From assembly GCA_018266295.1 (NCBI GenBank), contig JAFEAQ010000004.1:62001-126000 (forward strand): 64,000 nt of DNA. The letters are read 5' to 3'. Numbering within the stretch: position 1 is the stretch's first letter; the number at the start of each line of letters is the position of its first letter. The translations under genes and the position numbers were made by a program. Source of the stretch: Bdellovibrionales bacterium. Its GTDB lineage: Bacteria; Bdellovibrionota; Bdellovibrionia; Bdellovibrionales; Bdellovibrionaceae. The notes beneath the pieces are model-generated. The model saw only the letters and a list, made by a program, of their open reading frames with translations. It did not search any database and had not been told where the DNA came from. Shown piece by piece: positions 34,112-43,536 of this stretch.

Positions 34112-35035
34112 ATGTTTAATTACAATCATCTCTACTACTTCTATGTGACGGCTCGCTTAGGAGGCGTCAGCAACGCTTCAAAACACCTCGCGATCAGCCA
34201 GCCTTCCCTCAGCGCGCAAATTAAGACCTTTGAACACAGCATTGACCGCAAACTCTTCGAGAAAAACGGACGAAAAATGCAGCTCACCCGAGATGGCGAA
34301 CAAGTCTACACCTACTGTCGGCAGATGTTTGAGATCGCTGATCATCTTGCAAACCATTTAAAAAGCCCCGAACAGATTGAAAAACGCCGTATTCACATCG
34401 GCGTAACCGATCATGTCGAACGACCCTTCGTCGCCGATTTGCTAGGAGACATCCTCCAACAAGGCAAGGATCATATTAACTGTATTCTCAATGTCAGCTC
34501 CGCAAGCGAGCTTGAACTTTTGATGAAACTGAGATCTCAAAAGATTGATCTCTTTCTGACGAACAATCCCTTGCAGAATGAAAACCTGCACGAAGTGGTA
34601 TCCGTACGTATGCCGGTCGCTTTGGTAGTCTCAAAAGACCTTCTTCGGAAGAGCGGTTATCGCAAAACTCCGACGCTCAGCGAACTTTTTAAAAATGACA
34701 AAGTTGGCTTACTCCTCCCAGCACCAGATCTACGTCTTCGTCAGGAAGCTGACATTTTTCTAAGGCAGAAAAACCTCGATAAACCGATTCTGATGGAAAG
34801 TGATATCCTTTCCGTTGTCGCACGCGCAGTGGTGGATAGCGGTGGCTGCGCGTTTCTGCCGATTCCATATATTGCCAATGAACTCAAGATGGGATTGGTG
34901 AAGATCATCGGCCCATCAGAGGGTCTCTGGAAACATAGCCTCAGCCTGATCTCAAGAAAGCAGATCAAGTATGATCCACTTTTTGAAGAGATTAAGAATA
35001 ATCTGCTGGCACTCAATCGGCCGGTAAAAATCTAG
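34112..35035 (+). CDS. LysR-family transcriptional regulator
   Basis: 307 residues. The N-terminal 60 residues form a winged helix-turn-helix (YFYVTARLGGVSNASKHLAISQPSLSAQIKTFE) like those in NhaR/LysR proteins. Residues 90-300 form the periplasmic-binding-protein-like effector domain. The pattern around LNYNHLYYFYVTARLGG-like start and lack of a typical aromatic-acid site resemble NhaR, but the effector cannot be named. An operator-like box lies just upstream. Its stop overlaps the converging M28 peptidase stop by four bases. Confidence 0.9.
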   Translation: MFNYNHLYYFYVTARLGGVSNASKHLAISQPSLSAQIKTFEHSIDRKLFEKNGRKMQLTRDGEQVYTYCRQMFEIADHLANHLKSPEQIEKRRIHIGVTDHVERPFVADLLGDILQQGKDHINCILNVSSASELELLMKLRSQKIDLFLTNNPLQNENLHEVVSVRMPVALVVSKDLLRKSGYRKTPTLSELFKNDKVGLLLPAPDLRLRQEADIFLRQKNLDKPILMESDILSVVARAVVDSGGCAFLPIPYIANELKMGLVKIIGPSEGLWKHSLSLISRKQIKYDPLFEEIKNNLLALNRPVKI

Positions 35036-36231
35036 TACGGCTGCCGAGCAGCGCTGTTACCAAGATCCATCGCCATAACGAGCGCGATCTTGGTAAACAT
35101 CGCCGAGTGCGCAAAGTTCAGTTTCTGATTAAGAGTGTCTTGGCTGCTATGAATATTCGGATTCATCGTACGCATGGTTGCTTCAAACGGCATCAGTGTC
35201 GCATAAGAATTCCGATACCATGAAGCATGATCACTGCATCCATAGCCGCATTTATCTTCGACAATGTTTGCCTTGATATAAGTGTCATTCATCGCGCGCA
35301 GATAATCGCGCATCCACGCACTGGTGAAGTCCGTCATGCTCCCCAAAGTAAACGGCGCTGTCCCTGGATAAAGAGTCATATCAAGTTGAAGAACCGCCAC
35401 GACATCTTTCTTTTGAGTTTTGTACTGAGCTGCGATTTCAGAAGAGCCGATCAAACCGGATTCTTCGCCGGCGTACCAGAAAAATTCCAATGTTCTTTGT
35501 GGCTGGGGCTGGGCTAAAAGAATTCGGAGGGTCTCTAAGAGATTGGCCGAACCTGACGCGTTATCATCAGCACCCGGCGCATTTCCTCCGCCCCATTGGT
35601 TATTAATCGAATCAAAGTGCGCACCAAAAACGATGATTTCATTCGGGCGGCCTTTTCCCGAAATAGTGAGGTGAATCGATTTTTGCTTTGTTCCGCGATG
35701 ATCAATGAGCTCGATCGACACTGGATACCCGGTGAATGCCGTCATCTGCTGGAGGCGATCTTTAAACGCAGTCACCGGATCATTCGCTTTAGCATCGCGC
35801 GAAGCTCGGGTCGGATAGCTTGAAAGCCACTCAACGGTTGCGCGAAGATTCTGTTCACTGACTTGCTGAAGAGCCGATTCAATCTGCGGATCCGCAGTCA
35901 TCTGCAAAGCCCGCATAGGAGCGCGATCGTAATCTTCGTTCTTTGCCTGGAGACTCTTGAGTGTTGTCAACAACTGTTCAGGAGATTGAACTTGCAACTC
36001 AGGCAGCACTTCAAAGCCGGCGCATTTACCAAAGAGATGTGAGTTATCGATCAGCCTGTCTTCCATTTCTGAAGTCACGTAAGCATAGGCAACGTGGCTC
36101 GTGGGTTCTTCTGCAATGATGGGTATTTTCAAAGCGCGTAGAAAAGAAGTTTCCGCCAAAATAGGGCGCGCAGCCCAGCTGGCACTGCTAACAAAAAGGA
36201 CCATCCCGATCACCAAGAGCTTATTCATCAT
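35032..36231 (-). CDS. M28-family zinc aminopeptidase, exported
   Basis: 399 residues with a signal peptide (LLVIGMVLFVSSASWA). The metal-site residues of M28 are visible in order: His and Asp of FGAHFDS, Asp of GADDNASGSANLLE, Glu-Glu of WYAGEESGLIGS, Asp of LQLDMTLYPG and His of GYGCSDHASWY. Two metals and a general-base Glu are therefore complete. The N-terminal 120 residues form a pro-region-like segment. Secreted aminopeptidases would help a predatory bacterium digest prey protein; that is inference. The start may be either of two adjacent ATG codons. Confidence 0.92.
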   Translation of the reverse strand: MMNKLLVIGMVLFVSSASWAARPILAETSFLRALKIPIIAEEPTSHVAYAYVTSEMEDRLIDNSHLFGKCAGFEVLPELQVQSPEQLLTTLKSLQAKNEDYDRAPMRALQMTADPQIESALQQVSEQNLRATVEWLSSYPTRASRDAKANDPVTAFKDRLQQMTAFTGYPVSIELIDHRGTKQKSIHLTISGKGRPNEIIVFGAHFDSINNQWGGGNAPGADDNASGSANLLETLRILLAQPQPQRTLEFFWYAGEESGLIGSSEIAAQYKTQKKDVVAVLQLDMTLYPGTAPFTLGSMTDFTSAWMRDYLRAMNDTYIKANIVEDKCGYGCSDHASWYRNSYATLMPFEATMRTMNPNIHSSQDTLNQKLNFAHSAMFTKIALVMAMDLGNSAARQPY

Positions 36232-36269
36232 TCATTCCTTTGAATGTGTGTCAGTGTGAAATAAGCGTA

Positions 36270-37868
36270 CTATATGAAACTTTCAAAAGGAAAGGCTTCT
36301 TTTCTATCGGGATGGTTTTCCACTCGTGATCCCTTTTCGAAATAGAAGCGATTTAAGTATTTCAGCAAGTGATTGATATCAAGCGCATCTCCGCAATAGC
36401 AGACGTAACCATCCGGGCGAACAAGGATCAGACCATCTCTGTAAATACCGAATGACTGCAGAATCGTATGCAAGTCTGGTCGTTTATCCAGAGTATGAAA
36501 CTTCACCCGGCTTTCAAAAAATTTTTCCAGCACATCCATGGCGTGCTGTTGCGCTTCTTGTCCGCCCACCAGAAACGCGTGGAACATTCCATTCTGACAA
36601 CCTGACTGGCAAAAACGATCCCCGGCGCGAAGCGCTCCCGCCGTTGAGAAGCATTGCTGTGTGAGCGAGCTTGCGCGATATTGAATGCCGATTTGGGAAA
36701 CTAATTTGAAAACAAAGGAACGAAAAAATTCAAATTTAGATACCAAGTGCAAAACATGCGGCATTAAATGCAATCGTACCCAGCGGATATAGGGCCTTTG
36801 ATTGGTTACAAAAGAAAAAACCCGATCAGTGCCATGAATCAGCTTCCGGGCAATCGGATGGCGTTCCTCATGATAGGTTTCCAAAATTTTTGGATGAGCT
36901 TTTGCAGAGAGAACATATGAAAGTTTCCAGGCAAGATTAAAAGCATCTTGAATTCCAGTATTCATGCCCTGCCCGCCCGCGGGACTATGAACATGGGCCG
37001 CATCGCCGGCAAAGAAACACCTCTGTTCTTTAAAGCGATTTACACAGCGATGATGAAGTTTGTAACTCGAGAACCAGCGTGGGTCGGAAATTTTTATCGG
37101 TAACTCCGATTGCAAACTAATTTCACGGGCAATGAGTTCGTATATTCCCTCTTCGCTCTTAGGTAAATCATCCATCAACAGGCCAATGGCTCTGAACCGA
37201 TCCTCACCATACATCGGAAAAAATCCCGCAAAACCCCTGTCCGAAAGACACAGCGAAACATGCCGGCGCGAAACCGGCCCCTGCACCTGGATATCAGCAA
37301 GAAGGAAGCGGTTCTCATAAGTTCCGCCCTCGAACGGCAGTTGCAGAAAAGTCCGTACTGAGCTTCGCGCCCCGTCCGCAGCGACCAAGTACTTTGCGCG
37401 GACGGTCTCCATCCGTTCGCCGCCGGCCACATAGGCCTCGACAAATTCGGGGTGCTGAACAAGCTCAACCAGTTCTCGCTGCCACTCTACCTTTTTTTCG
37501 AAACTCTCTAACTTATCCAAAAGCAGTTTTTCCGTCCGATCCTGCGCTAGAATTAATACGTAAGGGTATTTCGTAAGCCCCTGGCCATATTCCCGAAGAT
37601 CAATGCTGACACGGGGCTTTCCCTCGACAATCAAATCCAGCCCTTCTGCGGGATGTCCTTGCTCTAGGGCTTTTTCAGCAAGATCAAGTTGTTCAAAGAG
37701 TTCCAAAGTCCTCGCTTGAACGGCAAGAGCCTTAGAACGATCGGTGATGCCTTTGTTTTTCTCAATGATTCTGAATTTGATTCCGAATTGCGCCAGGAGA
37801 CATGCCATAGTCAGGCCCGTGGGACCCGCCCCGACGATAAGAACATCAACATCGGTTGGATGTGTCAT
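36270..37868 (-). CDS. FAD-dependent aromatic-ring-type monooxygenase
   Basis: 532 residues from ATG 37868, preceded by GGGAGC; a longer frame begins at 37904. FAD motifs are present: VLIVGAGPTGLTMAC near the N-terminus, the DG motif YLVAADGARSSVR, and GDAAHVHSPAGGQGMNTGIQDAFNLAWKL. Overall length and order match the PheA/TfdB group of flavin monooxygenases, with a C-terminal thioredoxin-like region (from about 440). Such enzymes hydroxylate phenols or polyketides. The substrate here is unknown and no catabolic neighbours are visible. Confidence 0.88.
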   Translation of the reverse strand: MTHPTDVDVLIVGAGPTGLTMACLLAQFGIKFRIIEKNKGITDRSKALAVQARTLELFEQLDLAEKALEQGHPAEGLDLIVEGKPRVSIDLREYGQGLTKYPYVLILAQDRTEKLLLDKLESFEKKVEWQRELVELVQHPEFVEAYVAGGERMETVRAKYLVAADGARSSVRTFLQLPFEGGTYENRFLLADIQVQGPVSRRHVSLCLSDRGFAGFFPMYGEDRFRAIGLLMDDLPKSEEGIYELIAREISLQSELPIKISDPRWFSSYKLHHRCVNRFKEQRCFFAGDAAHVHSPAGGQGMNTGIQDAFNLAWKLSYVLSAKAHPKILETYHEERHPIARKLIHGTDRVFSFVTNQRPYIRWVRLHLMPHVLHLVSKFEFFRSFVFKLVSQIGIQYRASSLTQQCFSTAGALRAGDRFCQSGCQNGMFHAFLVGGQEAQQHAMDVLEKFFESRVKFHTLDKRPDLHTILQSFGIYRDGLILVRPDGYVCYCGDALDINHLLKYLNRFYFEKGSRVENHPDRKEAFPFESFI

Positions 37869-37957
37869 AGAAGGCTCCCGAAGCAATTGAATATCGACAT
37901 TCAAAAGTGGACCACTTATAGTGGGTCCAAAACAATCACTATGAATGGAAGATTTGT

Positions 37958-39184
37958 ATGCAAAAAATTAAAGTCACCAATCCTGTAGTAGAGCTTGATG
38001 GCGACGAAATGACTCGCGTCATCTGGTCTTTTATTAAAAACAAACTCATCACTCCGTACCTCGATATGGATATCAAGTATTACGATTTGGGTATGGAACA
38101 TCGTGATGCTACCAATGACGAAGTAACTGTGGCTGCTGCTGAAGCAATCAAAAAGTACAACGTTGGTATCAAATGCGCGACGATCACTCCTGACGAAGCT
38201 CGCGTCAAAGAATTCAACTTGAAACAGATGTGGAAATCACCAAACGGGACCATCAGAAATATTTTAGATGGCACAGTTTTCCGTGAGCCAATCGTGTGCG
38301 AAAACATTCCTCGCTTGGTTCCTAACTGGACTGCTCCAATCTGCATCGGCCGTCACGCGTTTGGCGATCAATATCGCGCAACTGATTTCGTTACTAAAGG
38401 CAAAGGCAAACTCACGATCACTTTCGAACCAGAAGGTGGCGAAAAGATCTCTCACGAAGTTTACAACTTCAAAGGCGATGGCGTTGCTTTGGCAATGTAC
38501 AACACCGATGAATCTATTCGTGGTTTTGCTCGTTCTTGCTTCAATATGGCTTTGACAAAAAAATGGCCTTTGTACTTCTCTTCTAAGAACACCATCTTGA
38601 AGAAGTACGACGGTCGCTTCAAAGATATTTTCCAAGAGCTCTATGACAAAGAATTCAAAGAAACATTCGCAAAAGCTGGGATCACTTACGAACATCGTCT
38701 TATCGACGATATGGTTGCATCTGCACTGAAATGGAACGGCAACTTCGTATGGGCTTGTAAGAACTATGATGGCGACGTTCAGTCAGACACAGTTGCTCAA
38801 GGTTTCGGTTCACTCGGCTTGATGACGTCTGTTTTGATCACTCCAGATGGCAAGACAATGGAGTCTGAAGCAGCTCACGGCACTGTGACTCGCCACTTCC
38901 GCGCACATCAACAAGGTAAACCGACTTCTACCAACCCAATCGCTTCGATCTTTGCTTGGACTCGTGGTCTTGAGCATCGTGGTAACTTGGATGGTAACAA
39001 AGCCTTGGTTAACTTTGCTCAGACTTTGGAAAAAGTTTGTGTCGACACAGTTCAATCCGGCAAAATGACTAAAGACCTCGCGGTTTGCATCTACGGCGAC
39101 AAAGTAACTCAAGATCAGTACATGAATACTGAGCCCTTCTTAGAGTTGTTGGATAGCAACTTAAGAAAAGCACTTACGAAATAA
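37958..39184 (+). CDS. icd: NADP-dependent isocitrate dehydrogenase, homodimeric eukaryote-like type
   Basis: 408 residues, the length of the mitochondrial/cytosolic-like subfamily. Signature segments are [14 protein letters not shown] at the N-terminus, [19 protein letters not shown] (substrate Ser and Arg), [24 protein letters not shown] with the Mg-binding Asp residues, and [12 protein letters not shown] for the NADP adenosine phosphate. It oxidises isocitrate to 2-oxoglutarate in the TCA cycle. Strong codon regularity suggests high expression. A terminator follows immediately. Confidence 0.96.
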   Translation: MQKIKVTNPVVELDGDEMTRVIWSFIKNKLITPYLDMDIKYYDLGMEHRDATNDEVTVAAAEAIKKYNVGIKCATITPDEARVKEFNLKQMWKSPNGTIRNILDGTVFREPIVCENIPRLVPNWTAPICIGRHAFGDQYRATDFVTKGKGKLTITFEPEGGEKISHEVYNFKGDGVALAMYNTDESIRGFARSCFNMALTKKWPLYFSSKNTILKKYDGRFKDIFQELYDKEFKETFAKAGITYEHRLIDDMVASALKWNGNFVWACKNYDGDVQSDTVAQGFGSLGLMTSVLITPDGKTMESEAAHGTVTRHFRAHQQGKPTSTNPIASIFAWTRGLEHRGNLDGNKALVNFAQTLEKVCVDTVQSGKMTKDLAVCIYGDKVTQDQYMNTEPFLELLDSNLRKALTK

Positions 39185-39192
39185 TTCAATAA

Positions 39193-39227
39193 ACTCCTAG
39201 CGGTCTTCGGGCTGCTAGGAGTCTTTT
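39193..39227 (+). terminator. Intrinsic terminator after icd, possibly bidirectional
   Basis: ACTCCTAGC (39193-39201) pairs perfectly with GCTAGGAGT (39214-39222) around a 12-base loop, followed by CTTTTC on the plus strand. The stop codon of the converging histidine kinase lies within the right arm, so the same hairpin can serve both genes, though the minus-strand tail is less T-rich. Confidence 0.75.
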
Positions 39228-40444
39228 CGAAGTCCCTTCTGTTTTTTCGGTAACGTCAGCACAAAACATGTATTTTTAGAAATCGGATCTAGCTCTAAGC
39301 TACCGCCATGTTCTTCAGCAATCGCTTTGGAAATACTCAAACCTAAGCCCGTCCCCTGATGCATTTCCTTTGTGGTAAAGAATGGCTGCATGATTTTGTC
39401 TTGCAGATTTTCCGGAATACCCTGGCCGCTATCCGCGATGCGAATGACCCACAAATCGCCCTCATCAAAAACTGCAATATCCACCCACTTCTGAGGTAAA
39501 TCACGAACGGCATCAAACGAATTACTGAGAAGATTAATGATAATTTGCTCGATCTGAACAGAACGGCATTCTATCAAAGCCCCGGCGGGTGGTAAGTTCT
39601 GACGGACTTCAATTCCATGATAGATGAACTTTTCACGATTCAGTGAGTTCGCATTAATAATCGATGTAGTTAAATCCACCGTTTCATACGGATCATTAAA
39701 ACCATCACGCGAAAGAGCTTTCAGCCCACGGACGATTTTATCAATTCTATGCACAGTCTTTTCAATACTTTCCAAATACTGATTGGCTTTTGGCAAACGT
39801 CCTTCAGGAATGTGACTGAGTATTCTGCGCAAGAGTCCGACATTGCCATTGATAATCGTTAAAGGATTATTAATCTCGTGGGCAATCGAAGCCGCCATTT
39901 CACCGAGTGACGCGAGCTTTGTCTTATGAATAAGCTTTGCCTGCTGATCGTGAAATTGTGATTGGCTTTTACGAAGCTCCATCAGCGCCACCACCTGACG
40001 AGCAAGAGCTGTCAAGGCCTGCATCTGCTCTGAGGTCATGAGCCTCGGCTCAAGATCAATCACGCAGAGTGCCCCAAGCCCAACACCTTCCGGAGAAATC
40101 AACGGGACTCCCGCATAGAAGCGAATGAAAGGAGGCCCCTTCATAAGTTCCATATCCCGAAAACGCGGGTCATTCATGGTATCAGGAACAATCATTGGCT
40201 GGCGATCTTGCGCTACGCATGCGCAAATCGACGTATCCAATGAAGTTTGTTGAAGTGAAGTTCCCCGATGAGATTTGAACCATTGACGGTCTTTATCAAT
40301 GAAGCTCACTAAAGAAATAGGAGTGCGACAGATCGTCGACGCCAGATAAGTGATATCATCGTAAGCCTGTTCAGATTCTGAATCGAGGATGTTATATTCT
40401 TTTAAAACACGCAGTCTGAGTTGTTCGTCAGTGTTGAATTCCAA
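39215..40444 (-). CDS. GAF-domain sensor histidine kinase
   Basis: 409 residues, soluble (no membrane helix). Residues 25-160 form a GAF domain (ICRTPISLVSFIDKDRQWF, FYAGVPLISPEGVGLGALCVID). The kinase core has H-box SIAHEINNPL with phospho-acceptor His189, N-box INLLSNSFDAV, DSGQGIPENLQDKIMQPFFTTKEMHQGTGLGLSISKAI (G1/F/G2). No partner response regulator is adjacent. GAF domains of this phrase pattern (T-S-I-C, V-P-D-T) occur in many bacterial redox- or ligand-sensing kinases. Confidence 0.93.
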   Translation of the reverse strand: MEFNTDEQLRLRVLKEYNILDSESEQAYDDITYLASTICRTPISLVSFIDKDRQWFKSHRGTSLQQTSLDTSICACVAQDRQPMIVPDTMNDPRFRDMELMKGPPFIRFYAGVPLISPEGVGLGALCVIDLEPRLMTSEQMQALTALARQVVALMELRKSQSQFHDQQAKLIHKTKLASLGEMAASIAHEINNPLTIINGNVGLLRRILSHIPEGRLPKANQYLESIEKTVHRIDKIVRGLKALSRDGFNDPYETVDLTTSIINANSLNREKFIYHGIEVRQNLPPAGALIECRSVQIEQIIINLLSNSFDAVRDLPQKWVDIAVFDEGDLWVIRIADSGQGIPENLQDKIMQPFFTTKEMHQGTGLGLSISKAIAEEHGGSLELDPISKNTCFVLTLPKKQKGLRKDS

Positions 40445-40568
40445 ATGTTGCAGCCTTCTAGTTGTGTTCGAATAAGTCTATAAACAAAGTTAGTCTACGG
40501 GTACAATATTCTTGTCCTCATCATCCATAGGTCTAGCAATTCCGGTCTTTCAGAGGTATTTTGCAAAC

Positions 40569-40943
40569 ATGATTGAGTTCTTCGAAATATTCCTCCGATG
40601 CATACTTGGAATACAGCTCACATTTTGGGGCCTAAATGGCTTCTTCCACTGGAAGCCAATTCCACCGTCCTCAAAGGCGATCGATAACTTTACTGCCGCT
40701 TGTGTTGAAAGTCGTTTCATTATGCCCGCAGTGAAAGCTTTTGAAATTGTATTTGGGATATTTCTTTTAGCAAATTTCGCCGTACCGCTCGCATTAGCAA
40801 TGCTATCGCCGATTATCTTCGTGATTACTGGACTCCATGCGCTTTATAGCAAGAAGTCCTGGGAAGTCTTAATACCTATATCATTGCCTTTTGTTGTCCT
40901 CGTGATTTTACACCACGAGGCTTGGCTGAAATTACTTAATTAA
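40569..40943 (+). CDS. Small DoxX-like membrane protein
   Basis: 124 residues from ATG 40569; the frame opens at 40512 but that stretch lacks membrane or ribosome features. Four hydrophobic segments, with LRCILGIQLTFWGLNGFF in the first and FEIVFGIFLLANFAVPLALAML in the second, match the small DoxX/DoxD-like layout. Function is unknown; some family members act with redox carriers. Overlaps the converging PhnD-like gene by 12 bases. Confidence 0.68.
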   Translation: MIEFFEIFLRCILGIQLTFWGLNGFFHWKPIPPSSKAIDNFTAACVESRFIMPAVKAFEIVFGIFLLANFAVPLALAMLSPIIFVITGLHALYSKKSWEVLIPISLPFVVLVILHHEAWLKLLN

Positions 40944-41825
40944 ATCGTTGGCAGATTTGCCGAGATCCAAAAGCATCTGCTGAACTTTATCGTAATCTTT
41001 GAGATTGGCGTCTTTGAAGTCGTCCATGTGATACAAGTTATAAAGAATCTTTCCGCCTTTTTCGTCTTTGACCATTTTCTTCAAAGCATCAACAACAGTC
41101 TTTTTCAACTCAGGTGGAAAATCTTTTCTGAAAACTACTGGATCATTTGGAATAGCATCCGTCTTAGTAATGATAACGATTTGGTCAAAAACATCCGGAA
41201 ACTGAGTCTTCACAAGTTTACGCGCGTCCTGAGGTTCACCATTTTCCGCCGGGGTGTGATAAGTCGCACCGGCATCTACCTGACGTTGATAAACCATGGT
41301 GACAACGCTGTCATGGCGGCCGGCAAAAACGACCTCTTTCGGCTGCACTTTTTCGTCTTTCAAAAGTTTTGAAGGCAAAACAAACCCTGAACCAGAAGAA
41401 GGGTCGACAAAGGCGATTTTTTTATTGTTCAGGTCTTTAAGTGTTTTCGGTCCGTCTTTTCTGGCGATGATCTGACCCCAGTAAACGTCACGGCCTTTGT
41501 AAACGCCTGTTAACGCCGCTTCAGCACCATATCTATCATGGGCAATGATGTAACCAAACGTGTTCATGATCGCCATGTCAGCACGCTTTGAACCGAGAGC
41601 CTCAATCACCGCGATAAAACTTGATGGAACATTTACTTCAAACGGCAAACCGGTTTTCTCTTTAAGGTAAGCTTCGAGCTCTTTGCCATTCTCTTCGAGA
41701 AGTTTTGTATCTTGACCAGGAACCAACGAAATTTTAATCGGGTTTCCTGGAGTACCAACTTCAGTTTTAGTGGTGCAATTTACTAGAACAAAAACACTCG
41801 CGAGAATAAGAAGGTATTTAGTCAT
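40932..41825 (-). CDS. PhnD-like phosphate/phosphonate-type substrate-binding lipoprotein
   Basis: 297 residues from ATG 41825, which overlaps the upstream stop by eight bases. Signal peptide with lipobox VLVNC (Cys17). The two-lobe fold is indicated by YLKEKTGLPFEVNVPSSFIAVIEALGSKRADMAIMNTFGYIIA, then LNNKKIAFVDPSSGSGFVLPSKLL and GRHDSVVTMVYQRQVDAGATYH. These match PhnD/PtxB-type binding proteins. No ABC permease or ATPase lies nearby, so it works with transporters elsewhere or as a sensor. It shares an operon with a LamG lipoprotein. Confidence 0.88.
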   Translation of the reverse strand: MTKYLLILASVFVLVNCTTKTEVGTPGNPIKISLVPGQDTKLLEENGKELEAYLKEKTGLPFEVNVPSSFIAVIEALGSKRADMAIMNTFGYIIAHDRYGAEAALTGVYKGRDVYWGQIIARKDGPKTLKDLNNKKIAFVDPSSGSGFVLPSKLLKDEKVQPKEVVFAGRHDSVVTMVYQRQVDAGATYHTPAENGEPQDARKLVKTQFPDVFDQIVIITKTDAIPNDPVVFRKDFPPELKKTVVDALKKMVKDEKGGKILYNLYHMDDFKDANLKDYDKVQQMLLDLGKSANDLIK

Positions 41826-42591
41826 AGGCATGCTGGTAGATGGTTTGGACATCAGTGTCGGCCAAGACACTACTCCAAATTCCTACCTCGTCAATATCCC
41901 CATTAAAAAAATCTGCTGCGTTGGGATTCAACTCTGTTCCACCGGCTCCCAAATAGAGGGGCCGTGTCGTGTTAGGAGCATAGACTAGAAAATTTACACC
42001 CACTTGAAAGCCATTCTGGTAAAAGCGCAAACTTGAACCATCAAATGTAACGGCGATATGAGTCCACACATTGTTGGGAATAGCGGCTCCGCGCGCGATG
42101 ATCCACGTATCTGCCGAGCCATTTCCTAAGCGGACTTGCGGCACTCCACTTGAATCGACATAAACAGCATAGCCACGCGTCGGCAAAGTATCCCGCGAAG
42201 CCAGTACGCAACGGTCTCCACCGCCGCCGGTAACACGAATCCAGGCCGTCAAAGAAAAGACCGCCTGGTTAAGATTCCCATAAAAAGGCAAAAAGACCCT
42301 GTCATCAACACCATCAAAATGAGTCGCGAAACCGACCATTCCCGAAGTCGTTGTCATGCCCATCGAGTTTGGATTTCTCACGGTGCCGTTGTAGCCAACC
42401 ATCGCAAAGAAAACGGAGTTATCACCAAAAAGCGAAGAGGACATTTGAAAATATTGTTGAAGTTTATCGTACTGCGGGGTCCAAAATCGATTGAAGGTCT
42501 TTTGTCTTTCTGGATTTGAGGAGCTATCGCCAGAACACGCTACAAGAAGTGCCGCGCCCAACGACAGAAGTAATCCACAAAGTTTTCCCAT
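41818..42591 (-). CDS. LamG/concanavalin-like lipoprotein
   Basis: 257 residues from ATG 42591 (the frame extends to 42636 without a better site). Signal peptide and lipobox LLVACS give a lipidated Cys near residue 19. The mature protein is a single LamG-like jellyroll: FDGVDDRVFLPFYGN, FSLTAWIRV, YAVYVDSSGVPQVRLGNG, WTHIAVTFDGSSLRFYQNGFQVG and DIDEVGIWSSVL. Such domains bind sugars or proteins at the cell surface. It lies 16 bases downstream of the receiver-cNMP gene and overlaps the PhnD-like start. Confidence 0.85.
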   Translation of the reverse strand: MGKLCGLLLSLGAALLVACSGDSSSNPERQKTFNRFWTPQYDKLQQYFQMSSSLFGDNSVFFAMVGYNGTVRNPNSMGMTTTSGMVGFATHFDGVDDRVFLPFYGNLNQAVFSLTAWIRVTGGGGDRCVLASRDTLPTRGYAVYVDSSGVPQVRLGNGSADTWIIARGAAIPNNVWTHIAVTFDGSSLRFYQNGFQVGVNFLVYAPNTTRPLYLGAGGTELNPNAADFFNGDIDEVGIWSSVLADTDVQTIYQHAYD

Positions 42592-42607
42592 GAAAACTAT
42601 TGCAACA

Positions 42608-43366
42608 CTACTCTGTCTTTGCGCCCTTCTCATCATTGGAATTTTTGAGGCGTTTTGAAAGAGTTTTTAGTAATGCCTTCGACCACGCCGGGCGTGAAAA
42701 CAAAACGGCATCGAGACTCGCGCTTGGAATCTCTATCAATTCACAGTCCGCAGTACTTTTCACATTCGCAGAACGTGCTTCACCGTTGATATAGGCCATT
42801 TCACCGACGAATTCTCCGGGAACGATTGTGCCTAGCACGATCTCACCTGCGGGATCACTTTTATATGCTTTAAGCTCACCGGATTTCAAAATATAAACGA
42901 AATCTGCCTTTTCACCCTCTTTAATAAGCTGCTCGCCAGGCGATAAGAAAATCAAGTGGTATAAAGCCTTATCCTCATGTGAAACCCAGTTCAGAGCACG
43001 GGTCACAAGGTTGTTAAAAACACTGACCTTTCCCGTGCCGGAAAGAAACTGAACTTGTCCCGTTACAACTTCATCCATGAAAAGATGCTCATCCACCGAA
43101 GGCGATAAGATAATAACTGCCATGCGATCTTTGCGATCAAGAATCTTACGCGTGAGATCGACCGCATTCATTTTTGGAATTTGGAAGTCGACAACCACCA
43201 CATGAGGCGGAACATTTTCAGATTTTCTCAAAGCCTCAATCCCATCGGTCGCAGTGAAAACCGTAGAATTTTGGACGTGCGCTTTGATTGCTTCTTCAAG
43301 CTGAGCATTTAGCTCAGGATTTGATGTCGCTACTAGGAAGATTCTCTTATTTTCAAGTTCAGCCAT
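42608..43366 (-). CDS. Receiver domain-cyclic nucleotide-binding domain protein (paralogue 1)
   Basis: 252 residues. Residues 6-120 resemble a CheY-type receiver with the phospho-acceptor at Asp60 (HVVVVDFQIPKM). Residues 130-240 are a cNMP-binding domain (LSPGEQLIKEGEKADFVYILKSGELKAY, then GEFVGEMAYINGEARSANVKS, the phosphate-binding cassette). No DNA-binding helix-turn-helix follows; the protein ends in a Lys-rich helix. It would integrate phosphorelay and cyclic-nucleotide signals without acting as a CRP-type regulator. A close paralogue lies at 46416-47165. Confidence 0.88.
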   Translation of the reverse strand: MAELENKRIFLVATSNPELNAQLEEAIKAHVQNSTVFTATDGIEALRKSENVPPHVVVVDFQIPKMNAVDLTRKILDRKDRMAVIILSPSVDEHLFMDEVVTGQVQFLSGTGKVSVFNNLVTRALNWVSHEDKALYHLIFLSPGEQLIKEGEKADFVYILKSGELKAYKSDPAGEIVLGTIVPGEFVGEMAYINGEARSANVKSTADCELIEIPSASLDAVLFSRPAWSKALLKTLSKRLKNSNDEKGAKTE

Positions 43367-43536
43367 CGCTTAATGCTATTTCAAGTCGAATAATTAGCAA
43401 ATGAAAATTCGAATCTTATAGACCTTCAAATGTTCGAATCAGTTTGCAAGGATTTTCAGCTCCGGCACCAAAATGAGTCACAAAGTGAGTCATCTTAGCT
43501 CTCGAAAAGCTTTGAGAAAATGCCGATCTATTACAC

